Part shown: piece by piece, positions 45,392 to 57,707 of the stretch
Layout of the letters: each line of letters opens with the position of its first letter
Numbering within the stretch: position 1 is the stretch's first letter
Assembly: GCA_018907035.1 (NCBI GenBank)
Contig: JACCIC010000176.1
Location: 1,122,501 to 1,186,500, forward strand
Length of the DNA: 64,000 bases
Direction: 5' to 3'
Source of the DNA: Sycobia sp. Sy_11
Lineage: Eukaryota; Arthropoda; Insecta; Hymenoptera; Epichrysomallidae
Program-made: the position numbers and the translations under genes
The notes under the pieces: model-generated
Databases searched by the model: none
What the model was told of the DNA's origin: nothing
Seen by the model: only the letters and a program-made list of their open reading frames with translations

Positions 45392-45600
45392 AGTTCTTTT
45401 CTCTTTCGCTCGGTCCTATACTTCCCCTACTTCCCCTCTTCGGCATCGTGCCTGCCTGCCACGTTTCTCCTCCCCTTAATAACAGTCAGTATTTGGGCTG
45501 TTTCTCCTGCACTGCTTTTAGCGATGTGTTTATGTCTTATTTTCTATTCGGATATTGTTCAGCAGTGTACTACATTACCGATAATCGACATGGCAGACGG
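45090..45600 (+). repeat. Microsatellites and family F copy
   Basis: C-run and (AG)n at 45090-45132, (AT)n at 45352-45386, then the family F sequence to about 45560 (counterpart of 33510-33650 reversed). The predicted 94- and 110-codon frames are repeat artefacts. Confidence 0.7.
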
Positions 45601-45609
45601 ACCTTGTTC

Positions 45610-46234
45610 GGGCACCTACCATAGTAGGCTATGGCGCCAATTTGGAACCATTGATTTACATGGACCCTGACAATGTCGGTTCATCTCTGGTATTAATACC
45701 ACGTCAGCTGAAACGAATGTTCATATGCAACTTTAGGATACGTATCCTGAAGAAAATGTGACGTTACTCGGTATTACCCTTTTTTTCTTCAGGTTAATCT
45801 GTCACTACTGTCACACCTTATGGATATCATTTGATTTTTGTAAATTTTATTTCTCTTACGTGGGAAAATCCGGCTCTCTCTCTGTCTCCCTGTCTTTCTT
45901 TCTCCTTCTCGTATAAAATGGTTCTGTATGCCAAATCATACTGAATATAATTTGTGACAAAAAATTATATTTTTGTTTTTATACATTCTATTAATTTCAG
46001 AATTGTGACAAGAAATTTTGTTTTTTTAGTTCGAACAACAGAAATGATGGCAAAATAGGGTTCTTTACCAAAACTATGTAAATATAAATAAAATATATCG
46101 TCAGTTCTGAATAAAAAGGCAATATCCATCGTCTGCTTAAAAAATATACGATTCACATACCAACATTTTGATTCAATTTAGTTGGCACCACTACTAAAAT
46201 ATTCACGATATTTAATTTAAAGAACGGGTATCTA

Positions 46235-46235
<1 letters not shown>
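45610..46235. other. AT-rich DNA
   Basis: No gene or repeat boundary recognised; an (AT)n tract of about 50 bp follows at 46238-46286. Confidence 0.45.
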
Positions 46236-46287
<52 letters not shown>

Positions 46288-46329
46288 AGATATATTATAT
46301 TGTACATATTATACATAAACATTTTAAAT

Positions 46330-47020
46330 ACGATTTCTACTGACAAATATTGTATTGGCATGTACGGTCGGTTGATTACGATATCCCGTTTCCTCAAGAC
46401 GATTTCTATAGGCAGTTGTGTGTTCGGATGATAGAATGCGATGTCCAGGTGTCTCTAAGTAATTTCTAAGGGGAATATTGTATTTAGTTCATAGAAAAGG
46501 ACGTCCAGGTATGAGAAAATCAACTTCTATGGGAAGATTCGTATTGGGACGGTAAAATACGATATCTAGGTTTTTTCGAACGACTTCTACAGAGAGTATT
46601 GTGTTTAGTCGTTTGAAAGCGATGTCTAGCTTTCTCGAGATGCTTCTACTGGGACTATCGTGTTTAGTTGGTAGAAAACGATGTTTAAATATGTCGGGAC
46701 AACTTCTACTGGGAGTTTCGTGTTCGGATGATAGAATGCGATTTCCAGATAACTTGAAACGAGTTCCAGGGGGAGTGTCGTGTATAGTTGGTCGGAAACA
46801 ATGTCCAGGTATGTCGGTACGACTTCTATAAAGAGATTCGTATTATATCATTCGAACACGCACACTCTCAGTAAGAGTCGTCCTGGGATACCTGAATATT
46901 GTATTCTACCTCCCCAACACAAATCTTTCTATAGCAGTCGTCCCGAGAGATATTCATCGTCCGAAGATGGTAGTCTCCGTACTCTCGAAACACTCGAACA
47001 TCTTTTTCTACCGCTCGAAT
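46330..47020 (+). repeat. 60-bp minisatellite with an orientation switch
   Basis: About nine diverged direct units of 60 bp (start phrase CGATGTCCAGGTATGTCGGG; GACTTCTAYWGGGAG; GTGTTYGGTTGGTAGAAAG) from 46330 to about 46855. At least two units then run in reverse complement to about 47020 (GTCGTCCCGAGAGATATTCATCG). Because 60 is a multiple of three, one frame (46601-46831) reads a 20-residue repeat containing GVSCXVGRKXC, but it has no sustained start or extent. Confidence 0.85.
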
Positions 47021-47181
47021 AAAATAGTCGGCAAAATATCAACTTTTTGAAGTGGACCCTACATTGAAACAGCTTTTTATACAGAAGCGATGATAGGTAA
47101 TTTAGCTCAATTATTTACAGAAATATAGATTTTTATACATAGAGTACTTTTTACTTAGTTATCATATCATATCATATCATA

Positions 47182-47335
47182 TCATACTAATTTATAAAGA
47201 TAAAGTGTGTTTTTGTTTGTATAGAATAACCGAAAAAACTACTGAACCAATTGTTCTGAAATTTAACATATAGATTCTATATTATCTTGGGAAGGATATA
47301 GACTATTTTTTATTGAAAATCAGTTTACTTTATCA
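47182..47335 (+). mobile_element. Helitron-type 5' end
   Basis: TCATACTAATTTATAAAG after an A, then AACTACTGAACCAATTGTTC and TATAGATTCTATATTATCTT. This matches the typical start of insect non-autonomous Helitrons. A pentamer (ATCAT)n tract precedes it. No 3' end was assigned. Confidence 0.65.
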
Positions 47336-47573
47336 GTTAGCTTCAAAATTATTTTTATTATTATTCAATAAAATTTGCTTATTGAAAGTGATTCTATGCA
47401 CTCACTTCTTTATAACGTGAGAATATAATACTATAAAATATAATTTAAAAATTATTTTGACATGTACTTACAGGCCCGGCTTTGGAAAGTTTACAAACAT
47501 TAAGATAAATAATGTAAATTTATCTACTGACAATAAATTATTTTAGAAAAAACTATAAATCGAAATATATGTT

Positions 47574-47625
<52 letters not shown>

Positions 47626-48280
47626 AAAATCTTGTTAACAAATATTACCGAAGTCATCTTTGTTTCGTAATTCAACTGTACTTAATGATACAAGTTTGAA
47701 ATATTCTATAATAACAATTCTGAATTGATACCAGTAGTAGATTATGCTATAGTAGATTGGTAACATAAGTTGTATTAGATTAAGTTTCTTTGATAAAATG
47801 AAGCAAATACGATAATAAAAGGAGCATTCATAAATATTCAATCTACAATTACTTAATTTTAATTTATTCGTTGGACTTGGAACTATAGTTTATTTTGCGT
47901 AGTGTTCAGTAAAAGCTGGTAAAAGATACTATTGCTCAATATTTGTTAACCATTTAAATTACCATAAACTTTTCAAATCCGGGCCTGCAAATACATGTTA
48001 AAATAATATTTAAATTATATTTTATAGTACTGTATTCTCACATTATAAATAACTGAGTGCATAGACGCACTTTCAATAAGCAAATTTTACTGAATAATAA
48101 TAAGAAATAATTTTGAAACTTACAATTATTCTTTAAAATTTAGAATTATTCTTTAAAAAATACAGATACAGATATTTTTAATTTAAGTATAAAATTTTAA
48201 AGAATAATTCTACTTCGAATATGAATAAGATATTTCTTATATGAATAAGATAGCAACGCTTCTGAAAGTCAAAACGCGAA
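47336..48280. other. AT-rich DNA with (AT)n and a small inverted repeat
   Basis: (AT)n at 47577-47622. Text near 47360-47500 (AAATTTGCTTATTGAAAGTG, TTATAACGTGAGAATA, ACATGTACTTACAGGCCCGG) recurs in reverse at 47960-48110, making inverted arms around the (AT)n. No gene. Confidence 0.55.
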
Positions 48281-48289
48281 GAAGAATAT

Positions 48290-49110
48290 TCCGTAATTGG
48301 TGGAGCGAAAAGAGCCTGACGATGGGTTGAATGGTCAGATGCCTAGGTGGGTTGAACCGGAGCACGAAGTAGCTTATACCAGGGACGAAATGTTGCAGCT
48401 TTATTACATACCGTGAAATAGCATTTAACTCATAAGAGTTTCACGATTGCTGCAACACCAAAGGTATACGTCACCAATTTATAACGACAGGCGAGGAAAT
48501 GGGTAGGTGAAGCTTATCAACACTATGGTGGCAAGCGTAATGACTAAGATATCGTTCGAGAAACCAGGTAAATGGTATAAGTTCGTTACTGAAGTACAGC
48601 GGGTTATGAACACAACGTATCAAAAGTCTATACGCACTAGCCCGTTCAAACTAATATTCGGAACAACAATGCACTACACCGAAAACGCGCAACTAAAAGA
48701 AGCGATCGGGCTGAAAATGGTCAAGCTATTCCACGAAAAACGTGCGAGAGATTGTGAAGATCGAGGAAGAAAATAGGAGGCAGTTCAACAAAAAACGCCA
48801 ACCAACTATTGTACATAACGCAACTGGGCCCTGAGCTGAAATTCGGTCTAAAATTTTTTGGTTCTTATCCGGTTTGTGAGCAAATGGACCTGATCGATAT
48901 GAGGTCAAGTGGACAGGTGATATGGAAGATCCGGCGAGAATAACGATATCTGCTGATCATATGAAACCTTGGAGAGGATTTAGAGACGATCGAGAGCGGC
49001 GCACGAATATGCGCAGTAGCGCCGTTGCGCGTAGCAGACGCGGCCGGTGAAAACGACACAAGCGTCGTAGGAACTATAAGAATAGCCCCCCTCGCCCCTC
49101 ATGTTAAAAG
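48290..49110 (+). pseudogene. Gypsy-type integrase C-terminal remnant
   Basis: 48507-48776 reads KWYKFVTEVQRVMNTTYQKSIRTSPFKLIFGTTMH, the end of an integrase core where it scans for host contacts. A different frame then gives NRRQFNKKRQPTIVHN, and finally ANGPDRYEVKWTGDMEDPARIT with ADHMKPWRGF of the C-terminal domain. Frame breaks are frequent and no RT or gag is attached. It is a different subfamily from the other Gypsy copies. Confidence 0.7.
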
Positions 49111-52100
49111 AAAAATTTTTCACTTTCTCCCTCTTGATATGCAAATAGGAATATTAAACAAAATCGTGTCCCCGTCGAATATGTATTGCCGTATATAAAT
49201 ATTTGTTAGAATGATATAATTTTAAATGGCTTAATAACTAAATAAAAGTGTTGTCTCTTTATGTTATATTTGCATTATTGATTTAAATATTTATTGCAAT
49301 TTTCTTTATAAATCCATATAAAATTATTTATAATATTTATTATATATGTTTTATTCTTCTGTAATATATTTCACATCAAATCATTTTTTCTAAACATTTC
49401 TTATGTATATATTTTTGCAAATAAATTAAAACTCCGAACAGTGTACGACTGCCCTTCTTCTTGTCTTTCCAGCTCACTAGCTTGAAGAAGCTAGTGGCAA
49501 ATGTCCCTGAAAAAAAAAACTGCACAATAAAATTAAGTAAAGCATACTGGCATGGTAAGCCTATGTGATTAAGCAGTACCAGCTGACAGCTGACACGCTA
49601 TATGGTTGTCAGTACATATGTAGATTTTGGCAGACTTAAAAACCTTAGAAAAAAGCTAAATTCCGTAATTCTAATTCTAATCTATGGGGGGAATAAAGAT
49701 TTGAAGAAATTTAGCGAGAAGAACAAATTTTGACAGAAAAAACTTGATGGTAAAAACAGGTCCGCAAGTAGCCATACAAGTGGCATTGAACTAAGGAATT
49801 TCTGAGATAATTTATTTTCTTTTAATAGCTAGCAAGTTGAATAATAGGAGAAGGATCGATACACAATAACTCAATTATTAGATGTGCATTTTAGTGTTTT
49901 TGCATGTAATAAGAAGTAATATAAGTGTTTATGTGTATGTATGTTGTATGAATTATTCCTGTGCAAGTTAAAGTAATCAGCTAAGATCCCAGCGAACACA
50001 TGCTTTCTTATTATAGCATTTTATAATGCCTGATATAGATCAGTGAAAGTGTCAGTAATGTTAACAAGTACAAAAGATTGATACTTATCTGCTGTACCAA
50101 ACATTGATGGTACGTATAACCTATATGTCAAGTGAAGCACATATAGGTGAAAATTTTGAAAGTGTCAAAATTGTAGGAAAGAAAAGGAATTTTCTGACCC
50201 AACCAAGTGTATTAAATTCGTGACAACCACAGCAATAGTAAATATTAAAGTGAAAAGACATTTATAAATAATTATAAATTTTTGTAAAAATACTTTAAGA
50301 GTATTTTTGAAATCACACGCTGTCTCTGTCTCATGCAACGTACAACCAGACAGAACCAATTGTCAAATACAACGCTTTCACTGTAAAATATCTTGACGAT
50401 AAGCAGAAGAACTGGAAGCTAAATAAGTAATTAACAAACAATTAATAATTGCACAGTGTGGAGTTAATATGACTGTTATACAAAGAATGTATAAGTAAAA
50501 GTGCGTTTCTGCTATGAGGTAAGTTTTAAAGAAAAAAAAAACAAGGTGTAATAAAAAGTTAGCACGAACACGAATCAAGGATCATATTAATTAATTTATA
50601 ATAAATAAGAAGGTCAAATAAACAAATAATCAGCTAAACAACTCTGTGACCATCACAATGTGGATATATAATTTCTTTTGATGTAAAACTTAACGATCAT
50701 AGTAAAAATAGACGGTAAGCCATTTACACAACTTCTTTTTGCAGGTAAAGTAATAATTAAATATATAAGCAATATTACAAAACATATAACTCATATGGTA
50801 AGTCTGCATTTATATAAGGTCAAATAACAATAAGGTACGTTAACACAAGATTGTAAAATCATAGCAGCATGAAGCCATAGAAGAGATATAGAGGTGATTT
50901 ACAAATAGGATAACAATTAATTAACAATAAAAACAATATCAATAAATTTACTATAAATAAACAAAATTTTTAAGCAATATCTACAAAAAATATATACATC
51001 AAGCAAATTTCAAATTCTTTCTTTTGCCAGCAAGGGACACTATATATTGTTCAGCGTAATAGCTGACCTACAATTATTAACCAAATAATTAATAAATAAC
51101 AAATAATAAATAATACATAATTCAATCATTTATAATAAATAACCAACATCAAGACATAAAAATAAGGAAGTTAGTGAAACATCAGTTAAATCAGTTAACA
51201 TAAAAAAAAATACGAACAATCAAGATAATAATAATAATAAATAAATAAATAAATAAACAATATACCACTTGAGAAAAGAATTCAACAATAGAAGTCATCT
51301 TTAAAATAACTAATCAAAAGACAAACGAGGACATAAAATTCACTATTTAATAAAAGAAATTGGTAAACGATAAATAAATAATTTTTTTTGCATAAACAAT
51401 CAAAAACAAAACTTTTTAATTTTTTTTAAATTTTATATGATTTTGTAGAAACAAAAAGAATGTCGAACTAAATTATTTTAATTTCAACATATTTTTTGAA
51501 ATTTTTCTAGTACTCTTTATATTTCTCCAGCTCACTAAAAACAATTATTTTCTTCCCGCAGCAATCAAAAAAAATAAAAATAATAATAACTTTCACACTT
51601 CTCCATCACAATAATACCTGAATAATAAACATAATAGTATTAATAATTAATAACTATTATTAATTAATAATTAATAAATAAAATAATAATAAGAATAAAA
51701 AGAGAGAGAAATAAAACAAATACTTACCTCAAGCAACGATTATTTGGTCCAGAGACAGAAATACAATAGTAAATAAAATAAGATAAGGTTGAAAAAAAAA
51801 TAAAGCAAAGAAACAAAGAATAACAAAACGAAATTTTAACAGAATAAGCTAACAATTATTTTTTATCTGTAATATAAATAGACTAACTATTATATAAAAA
51901 AAAGGGAAGAGACTGATAGTTATAAGTTAATATAATAATAAACATAGATAGACGTTTTTTTTATCGAACCTAGAAAGTCAGTGATCATCAGCCCGTTAGA
52001 CGTGTATACGAGCAAACATAACAATAGGTCATAAAAACACGGTCTTAATCTAGGATTGTATAGTAAATCAAACATAAACTAGATTTATATAATTATAATT

Positions 52101-52120
52101 TCTTTTTATTACGGACATAC
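49110..52120. other. AT-rich, non-coding; may include the leader/5' LTR of the next Gypsy element
   Basis: About 3 kb of low-complexity AT-rich sequence without credible frames. The downstream gag begins at 52125, so its LTR and leader should lie here, but no duplicate end is available to define them. Confidence 0.45.
49475..49496. repeat. Perfect 9-bp-stem hairpin with GAAG loop
   Basis: CACTAGCTT and AAGCTAGTG around GAAG. It is a strong local structure in otherwise AT-rich DNA; an A-run follows about 17 bases later. Confidence 0.65.
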
Positions 52121-52124
52121 ATAT

Positions 52125-52970
52125 TTGAGCAAAATGGAGGCAAAACCATCGACAAGTCAGGCATTAGCCGACGAAGAAAAAAGATTAAATAGCCTTTTCA
52201 CGGTAATGACGCCTGAACAGCTTACTCAAGAAGCGAGACAGCACAACATCGTAACACATGATAATACTGAAGCTCTTCGCGACAGATTAGTCAGATTTGA
52301 GCTGAGACGCCTTTTTGGAAACAGCGCTGCTGTATGGAATGAGATTAAAGATGAAATTCATCCAGACATTTCAGAAACTGGCAGCACTAGAGGAGGAACA
52401 TTCAAAACATGTAACGTTAGTCGAAACACCGGCAACAATAGTAACATCAAGAAAAAAACATAGCAAAGGCTCGTCACCAGGTAGACGTCACCGGGAAAAT
52501 AGTCTTAGCGCATCACCCAGAAAACCACAGGAAGAATCTAGAAGAGAATCGAGAGAAAAACAATACCGTAGTCCCTCTCCCAGATATCGTTCGGTAACAC
52601 ACCCTCGGGCCCAATCCAAATTGACCGACGACCCACAATACAAACCTAGAAGCCCGTCGCCACGTAACAAGACCCGTTTAACCAGCCCCTCTCGCGACTA
52701 TCGTCCAGCCCGAGGAAGCAATGACCAGCACCGTTACCCGCGATCACCTACAAGAGAACGCAACGATAAATATCCAGCATATGAACGAGCACGTCGTGAG
52801 TTACCGCGACCACGCACAGAACGAAGAAACCACGGCGAAGATGACCGGCCGTGTTGGATATGCAGTAGACGAGGCCACTGGGCAGATAGATTCCCCGAGC
52901 GGAAACGCATCTTCTGTTTAAATTGAGGAGAAGATGGTGTTACCACCGTAAACTGCACGCGTTGTGGCCC
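52125..52970 (+). pseudogene. Gag (Gypsy copy 2)
   Basis: ATG at 52125 opens MEAKPSTSQALADEEKRLNS and LTQEARQHNIVTHDNTEALR. A frameshift near 52400 moves to a frame rich in Arg, Ser and Pro (KHSKGSSPGRRHREN and onward), as in a nucleic-acid-binding Gag tail. The knuckle region reads CWICSRRGHWADR, then FCLN with a TGA at the Cys position (52924), then CTRCG. No major capsid homology is evident in the short N-terminal part, so much of the capsid may be missing. Confidence 0.75.
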
Positions 52971-53642
52971 GGACAGAAGGACCTCGGGAAACGCGTAAGG
53001 GAAGAGGCTATTGGAGTCGCACCTACCTCCCTTTACATCGAGACTCCGCAAACAACAACGAACGAAAAGAACGCAGGACACACGTTAATAACGGCCACGG
53101 ACGTTACCGACTCCCGACGCACGTTTCCAATTCGAGAGGACGATAATCGATTTTTCCTAAACATCGAATTATTAGGAAAAATATTCCCAGCATTGATCGA
53201 TCCGGGGGCAAGGGATTCGTATATTCGACCACGTCCTGCAAAGATTGTAAAAACAGCCATCATATCAGTCACATCATTTATGCAGCTGTCAGATGGCCAA
53301 ATCTGCTCTAACGACGGAGAAATAGACCTCCTCCTGAAAATAGATGGGCAACAAATTTCGACGCGCTTCAGAGTGTCTAACTTATTAACATATGATATCA
53401 TCCTAGGGATGGATATATTGATACAGTTAGAGATGACGATTAATTTCGCCAAGGCAACTTGGCATACGCCGAAAAACATAGTGAGACACTTCGTCACACG
53501 TGCGAACAACGACGTACAAGCCATCACGACTTTAGCAGCCGTGAACGGTGTCGCCCGGTTGAAGCAGAAACAAAGGCAACAACTAAATCAGCTATTGGAC
53601 CAGCTGATACCAAAACACACAGGGATACTGAAGCTTGCATAG
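52923..53642 (+). pseudogene. Protease and RT-linker (Gypsy copy 2)
   Basis: FFLNIELLGKIFPALIDPGARD carries the protease active site with DPG, as in copy 1. LLTYDIILGMDILIQLEMTIN is the C-terminal protease segment. A linker LKQKQRQQLNQLLDQLIPKH follows, and the frame ends at a TAG (53640) directly before the RT fingers, which resume in the same frame. Confidence 0.82.
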
Positions 53643-54736
53643 ATGCCCCCTCATCATATAGACGTGCAAGGACACCGACCCATTAAACAGCGCCTGCGCC
53701 GTATACCGGACAAACTATTAAAACAGGCCCATGCAGAAGTCGACAGACTTCTCGCCGAAGGAATTATCGAACCTTCGGAGAGTTTGTACCACCAGTATTC
53801 CCTATGGGCTGATCAATGCCCCAGCCAGTTTCCAACGCGGCATGGATGTCGTGTTTGGACCGCAGTGGCAACCCAGCGTGTTTGTCTACATGGACGATAT
53901 CATTATCGCCACGAGTACTTTCGAGGAACAACTTAGAAGCGGTACTGACCCGCCTTAAACAGCTTGAACTACAAATCAATAAGGAAAAGTCTGAGTTTTG
54001 TTCTCCGGAGGTACGCTACTTAGGATATGTGGTAGACAAGGATGGACTGCGTACGGACCCCGACAAACTAAAGCCCGTCACGGAATATCCACCACCAACG
54101 AATATTAAACAGCTGAGAACTTTTCTCGGCATGGTAGGGTGGTACGCCCGCTTAATTAAATCTTTAGCGGACGTAAAAGCACCTCTAAGCAAGCTATTAC
54201 GAAAAAACGTGAGATGGCACTGGGACAAACCCCACGAAGACGCATTTAATCAACTGTATATCTTACTAACGCAAGCACCCGTGTTAGCGCGCTCCATAGA
54301 AAATAGACCCTATATACTCCAAACCGATGCCAGCAACTATGCCCTCGGTGCCGTGCTTAGCCAAGACACGGACGATGAAGAACACCCTATCGCTTATGCG
54401 AGCAGGGCACTAACCAAGGCAGAGGTAAACTATACGGTTACCGAGAAAGAGTGCCTCGCGGTACTATGGGCCGTCGAGAAATTTAGAGGCTATTTGTTGG
54501 GAGAAACATTCACGGTGATCACGGATCACAGTAGCCTAAAATGGTTACACACGCTAAAAAACCCCACGGGCAGACTAGCGAGATGGGCCACAGAGCTGCA
54601 GGCCTATAATATGACAATCATCCACCGAAAAGGCTCACTGCACAAGTTGCCAGACGCGCTCTCACGTCCCCCTACCATGGAATCATCACCAGCAGCTACC
54701 ATCATCGCTATAGAGCGAGATAGCTGGTATGAAAGA
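53643..54736 (+). pseudogene. RT and RNase H, with RT motif A deleted (Gypsy copy 2)
   Basis: HHIDVQGHRPIKQRLRRIPD and EGIIEPSES start the RT fingers. The sequence then jumps straight to PYGLINAPASFQRGMD (motif B), leaving out roughly 280 bp that hold motif A in copy 1. FVYMDDIIIAT (motif C) follows, a frameshift near 53938, then QINKEKSEFCSPEVRYLGYV, the thumb and RNase H (LQTDASNYALGAVLSQD, VTEKECLAVLWAVEKFR, VITDHSSLKWLHTL, HKLPDALSRPP). The last codons WYER end at the foreign LTR. The enzyme cannot work without motif A. Confidence 0.9.
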
Positions 54737-54986
54737 TGTTAGATTGTGCGTTTTCCCCGGCGTGTTCGCCCAATACTAATAGATACATTATACTTATGGT
54801 GTACACATGTACATATGTCGTGCGCCGCTCGGACGCCTGCGGCGCTCCTCGCGGTCTGCATTTATTCTCGCTTGTACGGTTATAGAGTCAAGACGTGTTT
54901 TATATAGATCCGTAATAAAGACTAGTAGATTTGTTCTTATAATTAAATATTATTTATTTAACATCCTTTCCTTACATAATCCAACA
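54737..54986 (+). repeat. Copia-type LTR
   Basis: Starts TGTTAGATT and ends AATCCAACA (8 of 9 bases complementary), 250 bp, with AATAAA (54913) in the right place. It cuts into the Gypsy RNase H/integrase linker. No second copy is found in the window. Confidence 0.75.
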
Positions 54987-55004
54987 GGTTATGGGATCTA
55001 GCCC
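54987..55004 (+). promoter_or_regulatory. Primer-binding site, Copia style
   Basis: GGTTATGGGATCTAGCCC follows the LTR directly. Drosophila copia has GGTTATGGG at the same place, a primer site for initiator tRNA-Met fragments (recalled, not searched). This supports the 5'-LTR interpretation. Confidence 0.6.
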
Positions 55005-55470
55005 GCTTTACTACGGATTTTGAGTAAATTTTTTTTCGATTTGAGTAATTTGCTTAAACACGTGGGTGAGGCGAATTTTTTTCTTCGCGCGCAAACTCTT
55101 CTCTCGGAAGAGACTCTTTAGCATTCGTGTTAACGCGATCGGCAGAGTGTGCTGGTATACAAAAGACCTGCTCGTAATATTTATTTATTTGTGAAAAAGT
55201 GAGATTTGTGACAAATTCAACCGCACCACACCTCTCTCTCATAGATTTTTTTTGAGAAAAGATTACAAAGAGAAGAGAAAGAGAAAATATTGTAAGTGAT
55301 AAAAATAATAGAAAGAAGGAAGGAAGGATGACCGGCAACAAAGAGAGAGAGGAAAATTGTAAGTTCGAAAAAATATAAAGAATAGAAGTGGTAAAATTTG
55401 AAAAATCGAAATGAATTACGAGTTTCAACTCAAGTTTTCTATACATATAAAAACAAAGAGCAGTTATATT

Positions 55471-55785
55471 AATAGATAGAAATATGTAAATTAAGAGAAA
55501 GAAATTTTGAAAATGAATAGATAGAAACATATAAATTAAGAGTAAGAAATTTTAAAAATTAATAGATAGAAATATGTAAATTAATAGAAAGAAATTTTGA
55601 AAATTAATAGATAGAAATATATAAATTAATAGAAAGAAATTTTGAAAATTAATAGATAGAAATATGTAAATTAATAGAAAGAAATTTTGAAAATTAATAG
55701 ATAGAAATATGTAAATTAATAGAAAGAAATTTTGAAAATTAATAGATAGAAATGTGAAAATTAACAGAAAGAAAATTGAAAGCTA
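55471..55785 (+). repeat. 45-bp minisatellite, about 7 units
   Basis: The unit begins AATAGATAGAAATATGTAAA and ends GAAATTTTGAAAATT; starts at 55471, 55516 and so on at 45-bp spacing, very similar units in the middle, decayed at the end. Confidence 0.9.
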
Positions 55786-55789
55786 ATGT

Positions 55790-57707
55790 AAGAAATTTGA
55801 AATAAAAGAAATAAACCGTTAAAAAATACAGAGAAAAAGAGTTGAAATGCGTAGAAAACATATAAAATAACAAGAATTAGAAGTATAAAACTGAAAATAA
55901 TGTATAGATACATATATTATACAAAAAGAAAAACTCGCAAAAAGCGCGCACAAAAACTAAGAAACCGTTGTTTTACTTTTCAGAAAAAAAGTTCTAAAAA
56001 ACAACGAGTTCTAAGCAAGAAGGGGAGGTAGAATGCGCCTGGCACGTGGCCGGCCGCAAGAAATCAAACCTTACCACATGCGTAAGTGTATAAAGGAAGA
56101 ATGATAGAATGTGTGCACAATAACCAAAAGCATGCATATATGTGTGAAAGAGAGAGAGAGAAAGACTGAGCGCGTGAGACAGAGAGAGCATGCGAAGGTG
56201 CGAGTGAGAGCGCATGAGACTGTGCGAGAGCGAGAGCATGCGAAGGTGCGAGTGAGAGTGCATGAGACTGTGCGAGAGAGAGAGCATGCAAAGGTGCGAG
56301 TGAGAGCGCATGAGACGGTGCGAGAGAGAGAGAGCATGCGAATGTGCGAGTGAGAAAGTATAAGGCTGTGCGAGAGAGAGAGAATGAGCGCGCGCGGAGT
56401 GAGGAGAGAGAGAGCGCCTCGCGGACCGCTGCGCTATGGTAAAGTATCCATGCGCACCGCTTCGCAGCCGCCAACCGAATGAACTGAGCATGCGCGAGCC
56501 AAAGGGCGGGGCGAAACCGATCAAAGCGCGCTCCCCCCCCCCCGGTATGAATGACTCGGGAGAGACAGAATGATCGAACTTTGCTGCGCAGAGATAGATT
56601 CTCGCGTGAATAAACGAATTTGAAACTAAAATGCACAGTTTAAAGATTTTGAATTGAAATCAGAATTAAAAGCAAGTTCGAATCGAAAACCGTACAGGCT
56701 TAAACGAAACAGCCCGTATGTTCGTATATACGTTTATACGTAAGAATTTACAGCATTATGAGAGAGAGAGAGAGAGAGAGAGAGAATATAAATGTAGAAT
56801 GCTTATAGAATGAGTGAGGCGCGCCTGGCTCGATGCCTTGCGTGCGCGGTGAAAATGAAGAGAGAGAGAGAGAGAGAAAGTTAATTTTGCGCCGCTTGCA
56901 AGTGAAATGCTGTAAAGTAGTCTATGGACTGCATGCGCCGTGCGGTGAAAGGACCACGCCGCATCCGCGGCAAGCGGATCCTAGTCGGGGACGCAGTCTG
57001 CGGCGGCGACGCATCCCAAATTAAAATAAAATAAGACTTTAATTGAAACTAAGGGGAGAATTAAGATTTTAAAATTGGGAGGAGTTGTCGTCGTACACTG
57101 GACAGTCTTTCTGTACAGGAGTCGCTACTCGCGGCGTACAGAGATCCGAGTAGTGGCGCCTACGCATGTTTGCTTTAGAGTAAAAGAGGTTAAACAGGTG
57201 GCTGGTTAAGAAACATCCAATACCTGCGGGCGGTAAGAGATTACGATATATATACTTCCTATATATTGTATGAGAATATCAAGATAGCCATATTGGATAG
57301 TAGAACGTGCCCCTGTAGCACGTGGTCATACTTCCTGGTTGCACGACTGCACGACGGACAGCAGATGTTTAATTACATATAAATGAGTGAAATCCTTGAT
57401 AGTCGGAATGAGCACGAGTTGATCGGTAAAATCACAGGCCTGTGTAGAATTATAGTAGAGACTCGATAAGTCTATTTCGACGTATAGTGTGTACTTAAAA
57501 TCGTATCGAAAATAAAAGAGACGTAAGATCTGTGGGGTAGTTAGCGATGAGAAACGCGTACATATAAGAGCTTATAAGGTAACTTAAGCTATGCCGGTAT
57601 ACCGAAAGAGCCCCGAGAGAACACCAACCACCGACACGAAAAACTCAGTAGTAGTATCGTGTATAAACTAAGAGTTAGGTTCAGATGAATTAAGCTGGGC
57701 TTTCATT
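55790..57707. other. Remainder of the Copia leader
   Basis: GC-rich patches at 56380-56530 and 56930-57180, (AG)n at 56758-56785. No recognised gene. An acceptor-like TTCATTTTGACAG precedes the first ORF at 57708. Confidence 0.45.
56110..56400 (+). repeat. 48-bp purine-rich minisatellite
   Basis: Unit start GAGCATGCGAAGGTGCGAGT recurs at 56186, 56234, 56282 and 56332. It is embedded in (GA)n. The minus-strand frames of 88-190 codons (SLSHSLMRSHSHLRML) are artefacts of this repeat. Confidence 0.9.

Larger units (their letters stand above)
52125..54736 (+). mobile_element. Gypsy-type retrotransposon, copy 2 (same family as 515-3634)
   Basis: gag, protease, RT and RNase H in order on the plus strand. 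Truncated at 54736, exactly where a Copia-type LTR begins, so the rest (integrase, 3' LTR) was probably displaced by that insertion. An internal deletion removes the RT region between the fingers and motif B. Confidence 0.9.

Noticed and set aside
46601..46831. 20-residue-repeat protein
   Set aside because: The frame is open over only about four units of a diverged minisatellite; neighbouring units contain stops and some are inverted.
55994..56636. 176-190-codon minus-strand frames rich in Leu-Ser-His-Ser
   Set aside because: They read through the 48-bp purine-rich minisatellite and overlap each other in different frames; no gene features.
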